From CAZDXJ01 sp964509475 (GTDB taxonomy: Bacteria; Pseudomonadota; Gammaproteobacteria; Methylococcales; Methylomonadaceae), in the NCBI GenBank assembly GCA_964509475.1, contig CAZDXJ010000095.1, positions 1-7,409 on the forward strand: a stretch of 7,409 bases of DNA, read 5' to 3'. This document shows positions 1 through 6,722 of this stretch, one piece after another. Within the stretch, counting starts at the first letter, position 1. The number at the start of each line of letters is the position of its first letter. The translations under genes were made by a program, and so were the position numbers. The notes under the pieces were generated by a model. It was given only the letters and a program-made list of their open reading frames with translations. It was not told the origin of the DNA and made no database searches.

Positions 1-255
1 GAGGAGATAAGTCATGCTTTCAAATGTTCTATTAAAAAGTTGAACATCGCGTATTAACATTTATATCAATGCATTACCCAGCCGCCGGCATCTCAACACA
101 GGTTATTGATTTATCAGGATATATTAATTCATCCCGGTCTACTCAACCAGTTTGCCATACAAATCGGCTCGATCAGCTAAATTGCAGTTTATTTGATTTT
201 GGGTACGGCCAGAGAGCCGTTACCATTTATGATACCTTGATTACGGATCAAACAA
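1..255. other. Leading stretch without a supported gene
   Basis: No protein family is recognisable here. On the minus strand a frame opens at an ATG at 60-58 and stays open to the window edge for 20 codons, too short to judge; it could be the N-terminus of a divergent gene. On the plus strand a GAGGAG at the very start precedes an ATG at 14, but that frame closes after nine codons. A plus-strand frame from 69 to 356 looks non-biological and overlaps the EcsC gene in another frame. A small hairpin (202-209 with 216-224, one bulged base) and a TATGAT at 228-233 lie just before the EcsC start; the latter could be a -10 box, but no matching -35 is visible. Confidence 0.4.
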
Positions 256-1071
256 GTGAAACAACACGATTACCTGAGTTTACAACGAGCAGCGCAGCAA
301 CTCGAATCATCCAATTTGGCTACCCGGTTCAGTCAGCTGATCGGCATCCCAATTGAAAAAACGCTTGCCGCCTTACCCGGTCACTGGTCAACGGTAGTGA
401 CACGTATCACCCAAACCGCTTTGGAAAAGGCACTTGACGGCGCCCTGCTGACGCTAAAAGAAAACAAGCATGAACCAAGCAATATGACCCATAAATTTTT
501 GGTTGGCTTGAGCGGCGCAGCCGGAGGATCGTTGGGAATTGCAGCCCTGGCGGCGGAGTTGCCCATATCAGCCACAATTATGTTACGCTCAATCGCCGAT
601 ATTGCACGCAACGAGGGTGAATCCTTGCAAACCCTGGAAACCAAAATGGCCTGCCTGGAAGTCTTTGCGTTAAGCGGCGGCGCGGCAAAATCGGAATCTG
701 CCGATACCAGTTATTATGCAATCCGTTCTTTCCTGACCAAAACATTGGGCGACACATCAAAACATATCGTCTCCAAAGGACTGACAAAGGAAGGCGCACC
801 CACGCTGATCAAATTACTCAATATCGTTGCCAGCCGTTTCAGTATTCCGGTATCGGAAAAAATAGCCGCGCAATCTGTTCCCATCGTTGGCGCGCTGGGT
901 GGCGCCGCGATTAACCTGATTTTTATCGACCACTTTCAGGAAATGGCCAAAGCACATTTTACCGTCCGCCGTCTGGAGCGTATTTACGGAGAGCGTACAA
1001 TAAAACAAGCCTATCAAGCGATTATACGACAAGGAAACGTCCCCAATATCCACTATAACTCAATATATTGA
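256..1071 (+). CDS. EcsC family protein
   Basis: This 271-aa protein resembles the EcsC family, named after the third gene of the Bacillus subtilis ecs ABC-transporter operon; its biochemical role is not established. It has no signal peptide. Gly/Ala-rich hydrophobic stretches lie at about residues 81-112 (around LSGAAGGSLGIAALAAELP) and 205-226 (VPIVGALGGAAINLIF). The second leads into the family-like ending HFTVRRLERIYG near residues 234-245. The length fits the family. The start is GTG: an in-frame TGA at 238-240 leaves no earlier ATG, GTG or TTG, and residues from here on are protein-like. No good Shine-Dalgarno is seen. No ecsA/ecsB-type ABC genes are nearby, so a transporter link cannot be inferred from context. 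Membrane association is an inference from the hydrophobic segments. Family call is fairly sure, function unknown. Confidence 0.85.
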   Translation: MKQHDYLSLQRAAQQLESSNLATRFSQLIGIPIEKTLAALPGHWSTVVTRITQTALEKALDGALLTLKENKHEPSNMTHKFLVGLSGAAGGSLGIAALAAELPISATIMLRSIADIARNEGESLQTLETKMACLEVFALSGGAAKSESADTSYYAIRSFLTKTLGDTSKHIVSKGLTKEGAPTLIKLLNIVASRFSIPVSEKIAAQSVPIVGALGGAAINLIFIDHFQEMAKAHFTVRRLERIYGERTIKQAYQAIIRQGNVPNIHYNSIY

Positions 1072-1090
1072 ATACCAAACCACCGCCTGC

Positions 1091-1318
1091 ATGAATCGTA
1101 CTGTTCACAGTATCCAGAATATTATCAACCTCATCGATACTCTAAACGAATGGCTTGGACGCTCACTTGCCTGGCTGACTTTGCTTATCGTATTGATCAC
1201 TTTTAGCATTGTATTGTTAAGATACCTGTTCAATACCGGCTGGATTGCCATGCAGGAATCAATCACTTACCGGTACTTTTATCGATGGACATCGATCCAG
1301 TCTGGTTGGGCATCATGA
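1091..1318 (+). pseudogene. TRAP transporter small permease (DctQ), N-terminal fragment
   Basis: Residues 1-60 read as the start of a DctQ-type small permease: an amphipathic N-terminus with LNEWLGRSLAWLTLL, one transmembrane helix at about 24-46, then RYLFNTGWIAMQESITY, a typical sequence at the end of DctQ helix 1. After Tyr-60 (codon 1268-1270) the similarity stops. The remaining 15 residues are unlike DctQ and come from reading the downstream dctM remnant in the wrong frame. Intact DctQ proteins are about 160-190 aa with four helices, so roughly two thirds is missing. No dctP solute-binding gene is seen. In intact TRAP systems DctQ and DctM form the sodium-driven permease for organic acids; this fragment cannot do so. 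It could be expressed as a 75-aa peptide, but I regard it as a relic. Confidence 0.78.
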
Positions 1319-1524
1319 TTGCGCTAAATTTGCAAACGTCATTTTTAACACCGCCTTTCGGCTTTGCCCTGTTTTATTTGCGTGGCGTCGCTTCCAATGA
1401 AATCACTACCTTGCAAATATACAAAGGCGTCATCCCTTTTATCTTTATACAATTATTAATGCTGGCTCTGTTGGCCTATTGGTCACAACTGGCAACCTGG
1501 TTACCCTCGCTACTTTATACTTGA
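1270..1524 (+). pseudogene. TRAP transporter large permease (DctM), C-terminal fragment
   Basis: From position 1270 a frame reads PVLLSMDIDPVWLGIMIA, then NLQTSFLTPPFGFALFYL, RGVAS and GVIPFIFIQL, ending at a TGA at 1522-1524. This is the C-terminal end of a DctM/TRAP large permease; PVW-G and the LQTSFLTPPFGFALFYL stretch are characteristic of the last helices. Only about 84 of the usual 425-460 residues remain. The frame differs from the dctQ fragment directly upstream, so the two are not translated as one fusion protein from the dctQ start. An ATG at 1285 could start a 79-aa product, but no ribosome-binding site is evident. The simplest reading is one internal deletion across dctQM with its junction at about 1270. 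The stop lies only 5 nt before lptM. Confidence 0.8.
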
Positions 1525-1529
1525 TCACT

Positions 1530-1679
1530 ATGACTCGAATTATTTCCACTGTATTTTTACTGCATTTTTTACTTGCTTGTGGACAAACCGGACCACTTTA
1601 TTTACCGGGCAGCCCGCCCCCCATACATGTTGAACCGGAAACGGATAATGACAAACCATCCGCTAGCGAAACCAATTAG
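1530..1679 (+). CDS. lptM: LptM (YifL-type) LPS translocon maturation lipoprotein
   Basis: A 49-aa lipoprotein. It begins Met-Thr-Arg, has a hydrophobic signal segment (about residues 4-16) and a lipobox LLAC with the acylated cysteine at residue 17, followed by GQTGPLYLP, the hallmark of LptM/YifL. The rest is a Pro- and acid-rich tail. In E. coli, LptM binds the LptD-LptE translocon and helps the correct disulfide pairing of LptD in the outer membrane; this role is taken from the family. The ATG at 1530 is chosen because it gives a normal signal peptide; a frame open from 1479 would add 17 residues and overlap the dctM relic. It lies 15 nt before lysA, as in many gammaproteobacteria, so the two are probably co-transcribed. 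The identification is secure despite the small size. Confidence 0.9.
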   Translation: MTRIISTVFLLHFLLACGQTGPLYLPGSPPPIHVEPETDNDKPSASETN

Positions 1680-1694
1680 GGTATAGAAAACATA

Positions 1695-2942
1695 ATGGAT
1701 TCCTTCAATTACAAAAATAATGAACTGTATGCCGAAAAGGTACCAGTCAATGACATTGCCGAACAATACGGTACACCCTGTTATATCTATTCCAGGGCCA
1801 CTTTGGAACGCCATTGGCAAGCTTTTGACCAGGCTTTCGGCAGCCATCCACATCTAATTTGTTACGCGGTCAAGGCCAATTCCAATATCGCTTTGCTGAA
1901 TCTGCTCGCCCGTCTGGGCTCGGGGTTCGACATTGTTTCGGCCGGTGAACTGGAAAGAGTGTTGGCCGCTGGTGGTGATCCGCAAAAAATTGTTTTTTCT
2001 GGTGTAGGCAAACGTGAAGACGAAATACGGGCTGCCCTGGCTACCGGTATCCGTTGCTTCAATATTGAAGTCCGCGAAGAACTGGACCGAATCAACCAAC
2101 TTGCCAAACGCATGAATTGCATCGCCCCGGTTTCGTTCCGGGTCAACCCCGATGTCGATGCAAAAACCCACCCTTATATCTCAACCGGCTTGAAAGAAAA
2201 CAAATTCGGTATCGATATACAACAGGCCCTGGCGGAATATCGCCGCGCGGCAACCATGCCGAATATAAAAATTACCGGTATCGATTGTCATATCGGTTCC
2301 CAACTGACTGAAACAAAACCTTTTCTGGATGCGTTATACAGAGTGCTGGAAATCGTTAAAACCCTATCTGGCGAAGGCATAAACCTGCAACACCTGGATA
2401 TGGGCGGTGGCTTGGGTATTCGTTATCAGAACGAGCATCCTCCCGAACCCTCTGAATATATACAAGCCCTGTTACAAACTCTGGGCGATCGTGATTTTGA
2501 AATCTTGCTGGAGCCGGGCCGTGCCATTGCCGGCAATGCCGGTATCCTGGTAAGCCGGGTTGAATACCTGAAGACAACTTCGGAAAAAAACTTCGCAATT
2601 GTCGATGCGGCGATGAATGATTTGCTGCGTCCTGCATTATACGGCGCCTGGCAGGAAATCGTTGCGGTCAAGCAAACCAGCAGCACCGATGAAATTTGTT
2701 GGGATATTGTTGGCCCGGTTTGCGAAACCGGTGATTTTTTAGGCAAGCAACGGTTTTTGCGCTTGATGCCCAAAGATTTGATCGCCATACGTTCAGCCGG
2801 TGCCTATGGTTTTACCATGAGCTCAAACTACAATTCGCGCCCCCGCGCCGCAGAAATTCTTGTGGACGGTTCAACGACATTTTTGATACGGGAGCGGGAA
2901 AGCATAACCCAGTTATTTCAGGGGGAACAACTAATACCATAA
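1695..2942 (+). CDS. lysA: Diaminopimelate decarboxylase
   Basis: A cytosolic fold-type III PLP enzyme that decarboxylates meso-diaminopimelate to L-lysine, the last step of the DAP pathway. The 415-aa length is normal. Visible signatures are YAVKANSN with the PLP-binding lysine at residue 60, the SAGELERVL segment, HIGSQ, the phosphate-binding LDMGGGLGI (Gly 237-239), EPGRAI near 273-278, the active-site Cys in GPVCETGDFL (Cys 343) that reaches across the dimer, and AGAYGFTMSSNYNSRPR with Tyr 371. All key residues are present. The ATG at 1695 gives the usual N-terminus; only a weak AGGG lies about 13 nt upstream, so translation may rely on coupling to lptM 15 nt away. No lysR regulator is seen next to it. 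A gap of about 180 bp separates it from dapF. Confidence 0.97.
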   Translation: MDSFNYKNNELYAEKVPVNDIAEQYGTPCYIYSRATLERHWQAFDQAFGSHPHLICYAVKANSNIALLNLLARLGSGFDIVSAGELERVLAAGGDPQKIVFSGVGKREDEIRAALATGIRCFNIEVREELDRINQLAKRMNCIAPVSFRVNPDVDAKTHPYISTGLKENKFGIDIQQALAEYRRAATMPNIKITGIDCHIGSQLTETKPFLDALYRVLEIVKTLSGEGINLQHLDMGGGLGIRYQNEHPPEPSEYIQALLQTLGDRDFEILLEPGRAIAGNAGILVSRVEYLKTTSEKNFAIVDAAMNDLLRPALYGAWQEIVAVKQTSSTDEICWDIVGPVCETGDFLGKQRFLRLMPKDLIAIRSAGAYGFTMSSNYNSRPRAAEILVDGSTTFLIRERESITQLFQGEQLIP

Positions 2943-2990
2943 CTAATCATTAAATATCAATTAATTATAATATTAAGTTAATCAATTTCC

Positions 2991-3018
2991 TTCAATTAAA
3001 TAAAAACTGGTCTATAGT
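2991..3018 (+). promoter_or_regulatory. Possible promoter for dapF
   Basis: In the AT-rich lysA-dapF gap a TATAGT (3013-3018) resembles a sigma-70 -10 box, with a poor -35 TTCAAT (2991-2996) at a 16-bp spacing. A perfect TATAAT also occurs at 2966-2971 but has no recognisable -35. If the downstream box is used, the mRNA would carry a leader of roughly 95 nt before dapF. AT-rich DNA produces such boxes by chance, so this is only a candidate. Confidence 0.3.
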
Positions 3019-3046
3019 TAATAAGCGTAGCTTTGATTGGTAAAAC

Positions 3047-3110
3047 CCATGCCGCAGGGACAACCGTTGTATCACAGATCAACGTGTGTCCTGCTGCCCG
3101 ATAAACATGG
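3047..3110 (+). promoter_or_regulatory. Hairpin in the dapF leader
   Basis: An imperfect stem-loop: 3054-3058 (GCAGG) pairs with 3090-3094 (CCTGC), G3059 bulges, 3060-3062 pairs with 3087-3089, a 2x2 internal loop follows, then 3065-3069 (CGTTG) pairs with 3080-3084 (CAACG) around a 10-nt loop. That makes 13 pairs in all. A further outer match, CCATG (3047-3051) with CATGG (3106-3110), would cover the first two bases of the GGAG ribosome-binding site at 3109-3112. There is no T-tract, so it is not an intrinsic terminator. Control of dapF translation by this structure is an inference; I do not recognise it as a known riboswitch. Confidence 0.4.
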
Positions 3111-3112
3111 AG
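3109..3112 (+). promoter_or_regulatory. Shine-Dalgarno GGAG pointing to an ATT start of dapF
   Basis: GGAG sits 7 nt before the ATT at 3120, an ideal spacing, but 22 nt before the first in-frame ATG at 3135, which is too far. The site therefore supports initiation at ATT. It overlaps an ATG at 3107 that lies in a different frame. Confidence 0.5.
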
Positions 3113-3119
3113 CAAGACA

Positions 3120-3944
3120 ATTCGTTTCACAAAAATGCAAGGGTTAGGCAATGATTTTGTCGTGATTGATGCCATCAATCAATCCATCAACCTGACCTCT
3201 GAACAAATCAGACATATTGCTGACCGGCATTTCGGTATTGGATGCGATCAACTGTTATTGGTGGAACCCGCCGTCTCCAACAGCGCCGACTTCCGCTACC
3301 GGATTTTTAACGCCGATGGCAGCGAAGTCGCACAATGTGGTAATGGCGCTCGCTGTTTCGCTCGGTTTGTACGTGACAAGCAACTCACTGATAAAAACAC
3401 TGTCCGGGTAGAAACCCACGCCGGTCAATTGTTACTGACATTTACCGGCAGCGGGCAGATTACCGTCAATATGGGTATTCCCTGTCATGCTCCGGATAAA
3501 ATTCCCTTAAAAACATCTCAGGAAGCGAAAGCCTACACCCTGACCATCGATGGTGTGTCTCATGTTTTTGGTGCGGTATCGATGGGCAACCCACACGCAG
3601 TCTTGCAGGTTGCCGATATCAGCACAGCTCCGGTACTCACACTGGGGGCTGCTCTGGAAAAGCATCCATTTTTTCCAGAACGGGTGAATGTCGGTTTTAT
3701 GCAAATCATAAACCCGAAACATATTCTCTTGCGCGTTTATGAACGTGGCGCCGCGGAAACACTCGCCTGCGGCAGTGGCGCCTGTGCCGCTGTCGTGGTC
3801 GGTATCGAACAGGGCTTGCTGTCTGATAACGTCAAAGTCACCCTGCCGGGGGGAAACCTCGATATTCAATGGCAAGGCCGGAGTAAACCGGTATTTATGA
3901 CCGGCCCGGCCCTAACCGTATTTGAAGGAAATATAGAATTATGA
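3120..3944 (+). CDS. dapF: Diaminopimelate epimerase, probable ATT start
   Basis: A PLP-independent epimerase that converts LL-diaminopimelate to the meso form, for peptidoglycan and as the substrate of LysA. Visible are FTKMQGLGNDF at the N-terminus, FNADGSEVAQCGNGARCFAR with the first catalytic cysteine, VSMGNPHAV, RVYERGAAET, and LACGSGACAA with the second cysteine. The first in-frame ATG (3135) would remove the conserved first strand (R-F-T-K). No ATG, GTG or TTG exists between the upstream in-frame TAA (3102) and 3135. Starting at the ATT at 3120 gives 274 aa and puts the cysteines at 73 and 217, the numbering known for E. coli and Haemophilus DapF, and GGAG lies 7 nt upstream. A conventional caller would report 3135-3944 (269 aa). 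The stop overlaps the next gene by ATGA. Product certain, start likely. Confidence 0.95.
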   Translation: MRFTKMQGLGNDFVVIDAINQSINLTSEQIRHIADRHFGIGCDQLLLVEPAVSNSADFRYRIFNADGSEVAQCGNGARCFARFVRDKQLTDKNTVRVETHAGQLLLTFTGSGQITVNMGIPCHAPDKIPLKTSQEAKAYTLTIDGVSHVFGAVSMGNPHAVLQVADISTAPVLTLGAALEKHPFFPERVNVGFMQIINPKHILLRVYERGAAETLACGSGACAAVVVGIEQGLLSDNVKVTLPGGNLDIQWQGRSKPVFMTGPALTVFEGNIEL

Positions 3945-4645
3945 TTAACCCTATAAGATTACAAAAATCGATTCTAACTTCTGATCAGGTTGCCGATTAC
4001 CTTTGGCAGCATCCTGATTTTTTCCAGGAACATTTGCAACTGTTGGAACAAATGCACATCCCGCATCCTACAGGCAGTGCGATTTCGCTGATTGCCAAAC
4101 AACTGGAACTGTTCCGAAATCGGCATCAAGACATGGAAAACCAGCTTGCCGCACTCATTGAAATTGCCCGGGAAAATGACATCTTATGCAAGCGTATGCA
4201 TGAATTGACGCTGGCCATGCTGGATTCCGCGACTATGGAAGAAGCGGTAAGCAATCTGCACCAGGTATTGTTCGATTGTTTTATGGCCGACTATGTAGCC
4301 GTCAAAATTTTCCAGAACAACCCGGCATCGCCAATTAAAGACCTTTTTGTCTCGCCCGACGACGAAGCATTGAATCATTTCAGCAAAATTCTGGCCAACA
4401 ACCGGCCAAAATGCGCGGCTCCCACCCTGCCCCAGGCAAAGTTTTTTTTCGGTGAAGAGGAGGCGTTCAATGTCAAGTCATGTGCATTTATTCCGCTCAT
4501 TTTTACCAAGCTGGAGGGATTATTGGTCATCGGCAGTTGTCAAAAAGGACGTTACCACTACGATATGGGCGATCTGTTTCTAACTCAAATCAGTGAAATT
4601 GTCGGCACCCGGTTAATTTCTTTATTACACGAACAACAGTGTTGA
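3941..4645 (+). CDS. DUF484 family protein (YigA-like)
   Basis: A 234-aa protein of the DUF484 family, commonly found between dapF and xerC in gammaproteobacteria. The N-terminus has the family-like SDQVADYLWQHPDFFQEH (residues 14-31). A helical, probably coiled-coil section follows at about 45-90 (LIAKQLELFRNRHQDMENQL), and then a GAF-like region to the end (AMLDSATMEEAVSNL to VIGSCQKGRYHYDMG). No catalytic residues are evident and no ligand is known. It has no signal peptide or membrane segment, so it is cytosolic. The start ATG overlaps the dapF TGA as ATGA, suggesting coupled translation; AAGGA lies 11 nt upstream. Its conserved linkage to xerC hints at a shared job, but nothing here shows one. 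Family call is firm, function unknown. Confidence 0.9.
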   Translation: MINPIRLQKSILTSDQVADYLWQHPDFFQEHLQLLEQMHIPHPTGSAISLIAKQLELFRNRHQDMENQLAALIEIARENDILCKRMHELTLAMLDSATMEEAVSNLHQVLFDCFMADYVAVKIFQNNPASPIKDLFVSPDDEALNHFSKILANNRPKCAAPTLPQAKFFFGEEEAFNVKSCAFIPLIFTKLEGLLVIGSCQKGRYHYDMGDLFLTQISEIVGTRLISLLHEQQC

Positions 4646-4650
4646 GCAGC

Positions 4651-5565
4651 ATGCATACCCATGCCAGAGACTGGCTTAATGAATTTTTTGAACAATTGAG
4701 CGTCGAAAAAAGAGCCTCTGAACACACTTTGAAAAGTTACCGGCGGGATTTGCAACATTTGCTTGATTATTGTGAAAAACACGATATCACTCAATGGAGC
4801 GATTTACAACAAGCTGACATACGCCAGCATATCGCCGCGCGTCACCGCCGCGGACTGAGCGGCAGCAGCCTGCACCGCGAATTATCGGCCTTACGCAGTT
4901 TTTTTAATTTCCTGATCAAACAGGGCCGGCTGGCAAATAACCCTGCCAGCCTGGTGCAAGCCCCCAAACAAACCCGAAATTTACCCAAAACCCTGGATAC
5001 CGACCAAATCAGCGGTCTTCTTGAACCCCCTACAGACTCCGTTTATGAAATACGGGATTTAGCCATCTTCGAATTATTTTATTCATCCGGTTTACGTCTG
5101 AGTGAATTGGCCACACTCAACCTGGAAGATATCGATCGGCCTAATCAAACCCTTATCGTGCGTAAAGGCAAAGGCGGCAAGTCCAGAATCCTGCCCATCG
5201 GCCGCAAGGCAATCCAGGCATTGAATCATTGGTTGAACTATCGCCAGGCATTCACTACGGAAACGGTCAATGCCTTGTTTGTCAGCAAACAAGGCAAACG
5301 CCTGAGCAATCGCAGCATTCAGCTAAGGCTGGCTCAGTGGTGCAAAAAGAAGGGTCTGAATACACACATTCACCCACATATGCTACGGCATTCCTTTGCC
5401 AGTCATTTATTGGAATCCAGCCAGGATTTACGGGCAGTACAGGAATTGTTGGGACATAGCAACATCAGTTCAACCCAGATTTACACGCACCTGGATTTCA
5501 GCCATTTGGCGTCGGTTTATGACAAAACCCACCCCCGGGCAACAAAACATAAAAATAAAAAATAA
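4651..5565 (+). CDS. xerC: Tyrosine recombinase XerC
   Basis: Site-specific recombinase that, with XerD, resolves chromosome dimers at dif under FtsK control. The N-terminal core-binding (SAM-like) domain spans about residues 1-90, including LSALRSFFNFLIKQGRLANNPA. The catalytic domain follows with a complete active site, numbered from the ATG at 4651: Arg149 (SSGLRLSEL), Lys174 (GKGGK), His243 and Arg246 (HPHMLRHSF), His269 (LLGHSNISSTQIYTH) and the nucleophile Tyr278. It ends with LDFSHLASVYDKTHPRA, typical of XerC rather than XerD or phage integrases, and the genomic place after dapF and DUF484 agrees. Length is 304 aa. A GTG at 4639 and a TTG at 4642 are alternative starts that would overlap the DUF484 stop; ATG 4651 is preferred by codon and length, but no start has a strong ribosome-binding site. 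Confidence 0.95.
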   Translation: MHTHARDWLNEFFEQLSVEKRASEHTLKSYRRDLQHLLDYCEKHDITQWSDLQQADIRQHIAARHRRGLSGSSLHRELSALRSFFNFLIKQGRLANNPASLVQAPKQTRNLPKTLDTDQISGLLEPPTDSVYEIRDLAIFELFYSSGLRLSELATLNLEDIDRPNQTLIVRKGKGGKSRILPIGRKAIQALNHWLNYRQAFTTETVNALFVSKQGKRLSNRSIQLRLAQWCKKKGLNTHIHPHMLRHSFASHLLESSQDLRAVQELLGHSNISSTQIYTHLDFSHLASVYDKTHPRATKHKNKK

Positions 5566-5666
5566 CTTCCTGCGCAATGCTCAAAAACCTGATACCATTA
5601 GCAAATTCATTAACTCAAGTACACGTTTAAAAATAAACACTGCTTTTAGACAAAAGGATACCACAC

Positions 5667-6665
5667 ATGTCGTCAACCGCACCCGAACATCCCGAAGCCT
5701 CCAGGGGATTACTCTGGGGAATCGGCGTCTTTACATCAATCGTCATCATAGGCCTGTTTGCCCTGGGTTCTTACTGGAGTTTTGAACCCGAACCGTTTGA
5801 TGTCAAGCAAGAGGCCATAAAGCGGGCTAATGTGCAGCGCGTTGACGAACTGCCTGTGGGTTATGTTTATGCAAACACATTGGCACATATTGCCGAAACC
5901 CTGTTATATAAATCCGGTGGTTATATTACCAATGATGTCGCGCCTCCAGGCGTTTTCCTGGACAACCTGCCATCCTGGGAATACGGCGCCCTGGTCATGC
6001 TCCGCGATGCCACCACCGCATTGAGAAACCACTTGTCGCGTAATCAATCACAATCCGCCGAAGACCCCGATCTGGCCAAAGCGGAACCCTATTTTTACTA
6101 TGAACGCAACTCCTGGGCCTTGCCCTCCACCGAGATTGAATATGAAAAAGGCATACTTGCCTTAAACAAATACATGCAGCGCCTGAAAGATCCGAATGCC
6201 GCCAAACCGGGCCATTTCTATTCCCGGGCAGACAACCTTTGGCAATACACTGAAATCGTAATCAAACGCCTGGGCGGTCTGTCCACCCGTCTGGGAGCGA
6301 GCACTGATCGTTACAACCCCACGCCTTTATCAGGTGTTGACAAATCATCGCCGGTACAAAGAACCTCCTGGATGGAAATCGACAACGTTTTCTGGGAAGC
6401 CCGTGGAGCAGCTTGGGCCTTATTGCATATTCTGAAAGCGGTTAAATATGATTTCCGGGAAATTCTTCTGGACAAACGCGCCATGAACACGGTTGACATC
6501 ATGATTCATGAAATGGAAAGCGCATTGGCGCCGATTATGAGTCCGGTTATTCTGGACGGTGACGGTTATGGCTTGTTTGCCAATTACTCATTGACGATGG
6601 CCAATTATATCGCCCGCGCCAATGCTGCGGCTCTGGATTTACGTGACGTAATGAACCGGGGATAA
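5667..6665 (+). CDS. DUF2333 family membrane-anchored protein
   Basis: A 332-aa protein matching the DUF2333 family by its pattern: a short Pro-rich cytosolic N-terminus, one transmembrane helix at about residues 15-37 (GIGVFTSIVIIGLFALGSYW), and a large probably periplasmic part. Recognisable stretches include VDELPVGYVYANTLAHIAE, NDVAPPGVFLDNLPSWEYG, RNSWALPSTE, HFYSRADNLWQY and DGDGYGLFANYSLTMANYI. No catalytic motif is obvious and no function is known to me. The start ATG has a good AGGA 8 nt upstream (5655-5658). It follows xerC after 101 bp and precedes the DUF4389 gene by 57 bp. Adjacency to another envelope protein suggests a joint cell-envelope role, which is inference only. Confidence 0.85.
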   Translation: MSSTAPEHPEASRGLLWGIGVFTSIVIIGLFALGSYWSFEPEPFDVKQEAIKRANVQRVDELPVGYVYANTLAHIAETLLYKSGGYITNDVAPPGVFLDNLPSWEYGALVMLRDATTALRNHLSRNQSQSAEDPDLAKAEPYFYYERNSWALPSTEIEYEKGILALNKYMQRLKDPNAAKPGHFYSRADNLWQYTEIVIKRLGGLSTRLGASTDRYNPTPLSGVDKSSPVQRTSWMEIDNVFWEARGAAWALLHILKAVKYDFREILLDKRAMNTVDIMIHEMESALAPIMSPVILDGDGYGLFANYSLTMANYIARANAAALDLRDVMNRG

Positions 6666-6722
6666 CTGGCCTGCCTGTCTACAAGCCGGCAACAGTAAAT
6701 CTGTACTTTTTATTGAAAATCC

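Noticed and set aside
1..60. Minus-strand frame running off the left edge (M-L-I-R-D-V...)
   Set aside because: Only 20 codons visible, no Shine-Dalgarno and no family similarity; chance is a sufficient explanation.
202..224. Small bulged hairpin GGTACGGC/GCCGTTACC upstream of the EcsC gene
   Set aside because: Short stem with no T-run and no recognised role; mentioned only in the description of the leading stretch.
69..356. A 95-codon plus-strand frame before the EcsC gene
   Set aside because: Composition is unlike a protein family, it has no ribosome-binding site, and it runs 100 bp into the clearly coding EcsC gene in another frame.
3107..3154. ATG at 3107 (M-E-Q-D-N-S-F) as the dapF start
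   Set aside because: It is in a different frame and stops at 3152-3154; it would need a one-base indel or a programmed shift, and its own upstream lacks a Shine-Dalgarno. Kept only as an alternative in the dapF finding.
4639..5565. xerC-like gene as a phage or integron integrase
   Set aside because: The C-terminal LDFSHLASVYDKTHPRA and the position after dapF and DUF484 are those of housekeeping XerC; no att repeats or mobile genes are nearby.
6689..6713. ACAG-TAAAT-CTGT followed by a T-run as a terminator between the DUF2333 and DUF4389 genes
   Set aside because: The stem is only 4 bp, too weak for an intrinsic terminator.
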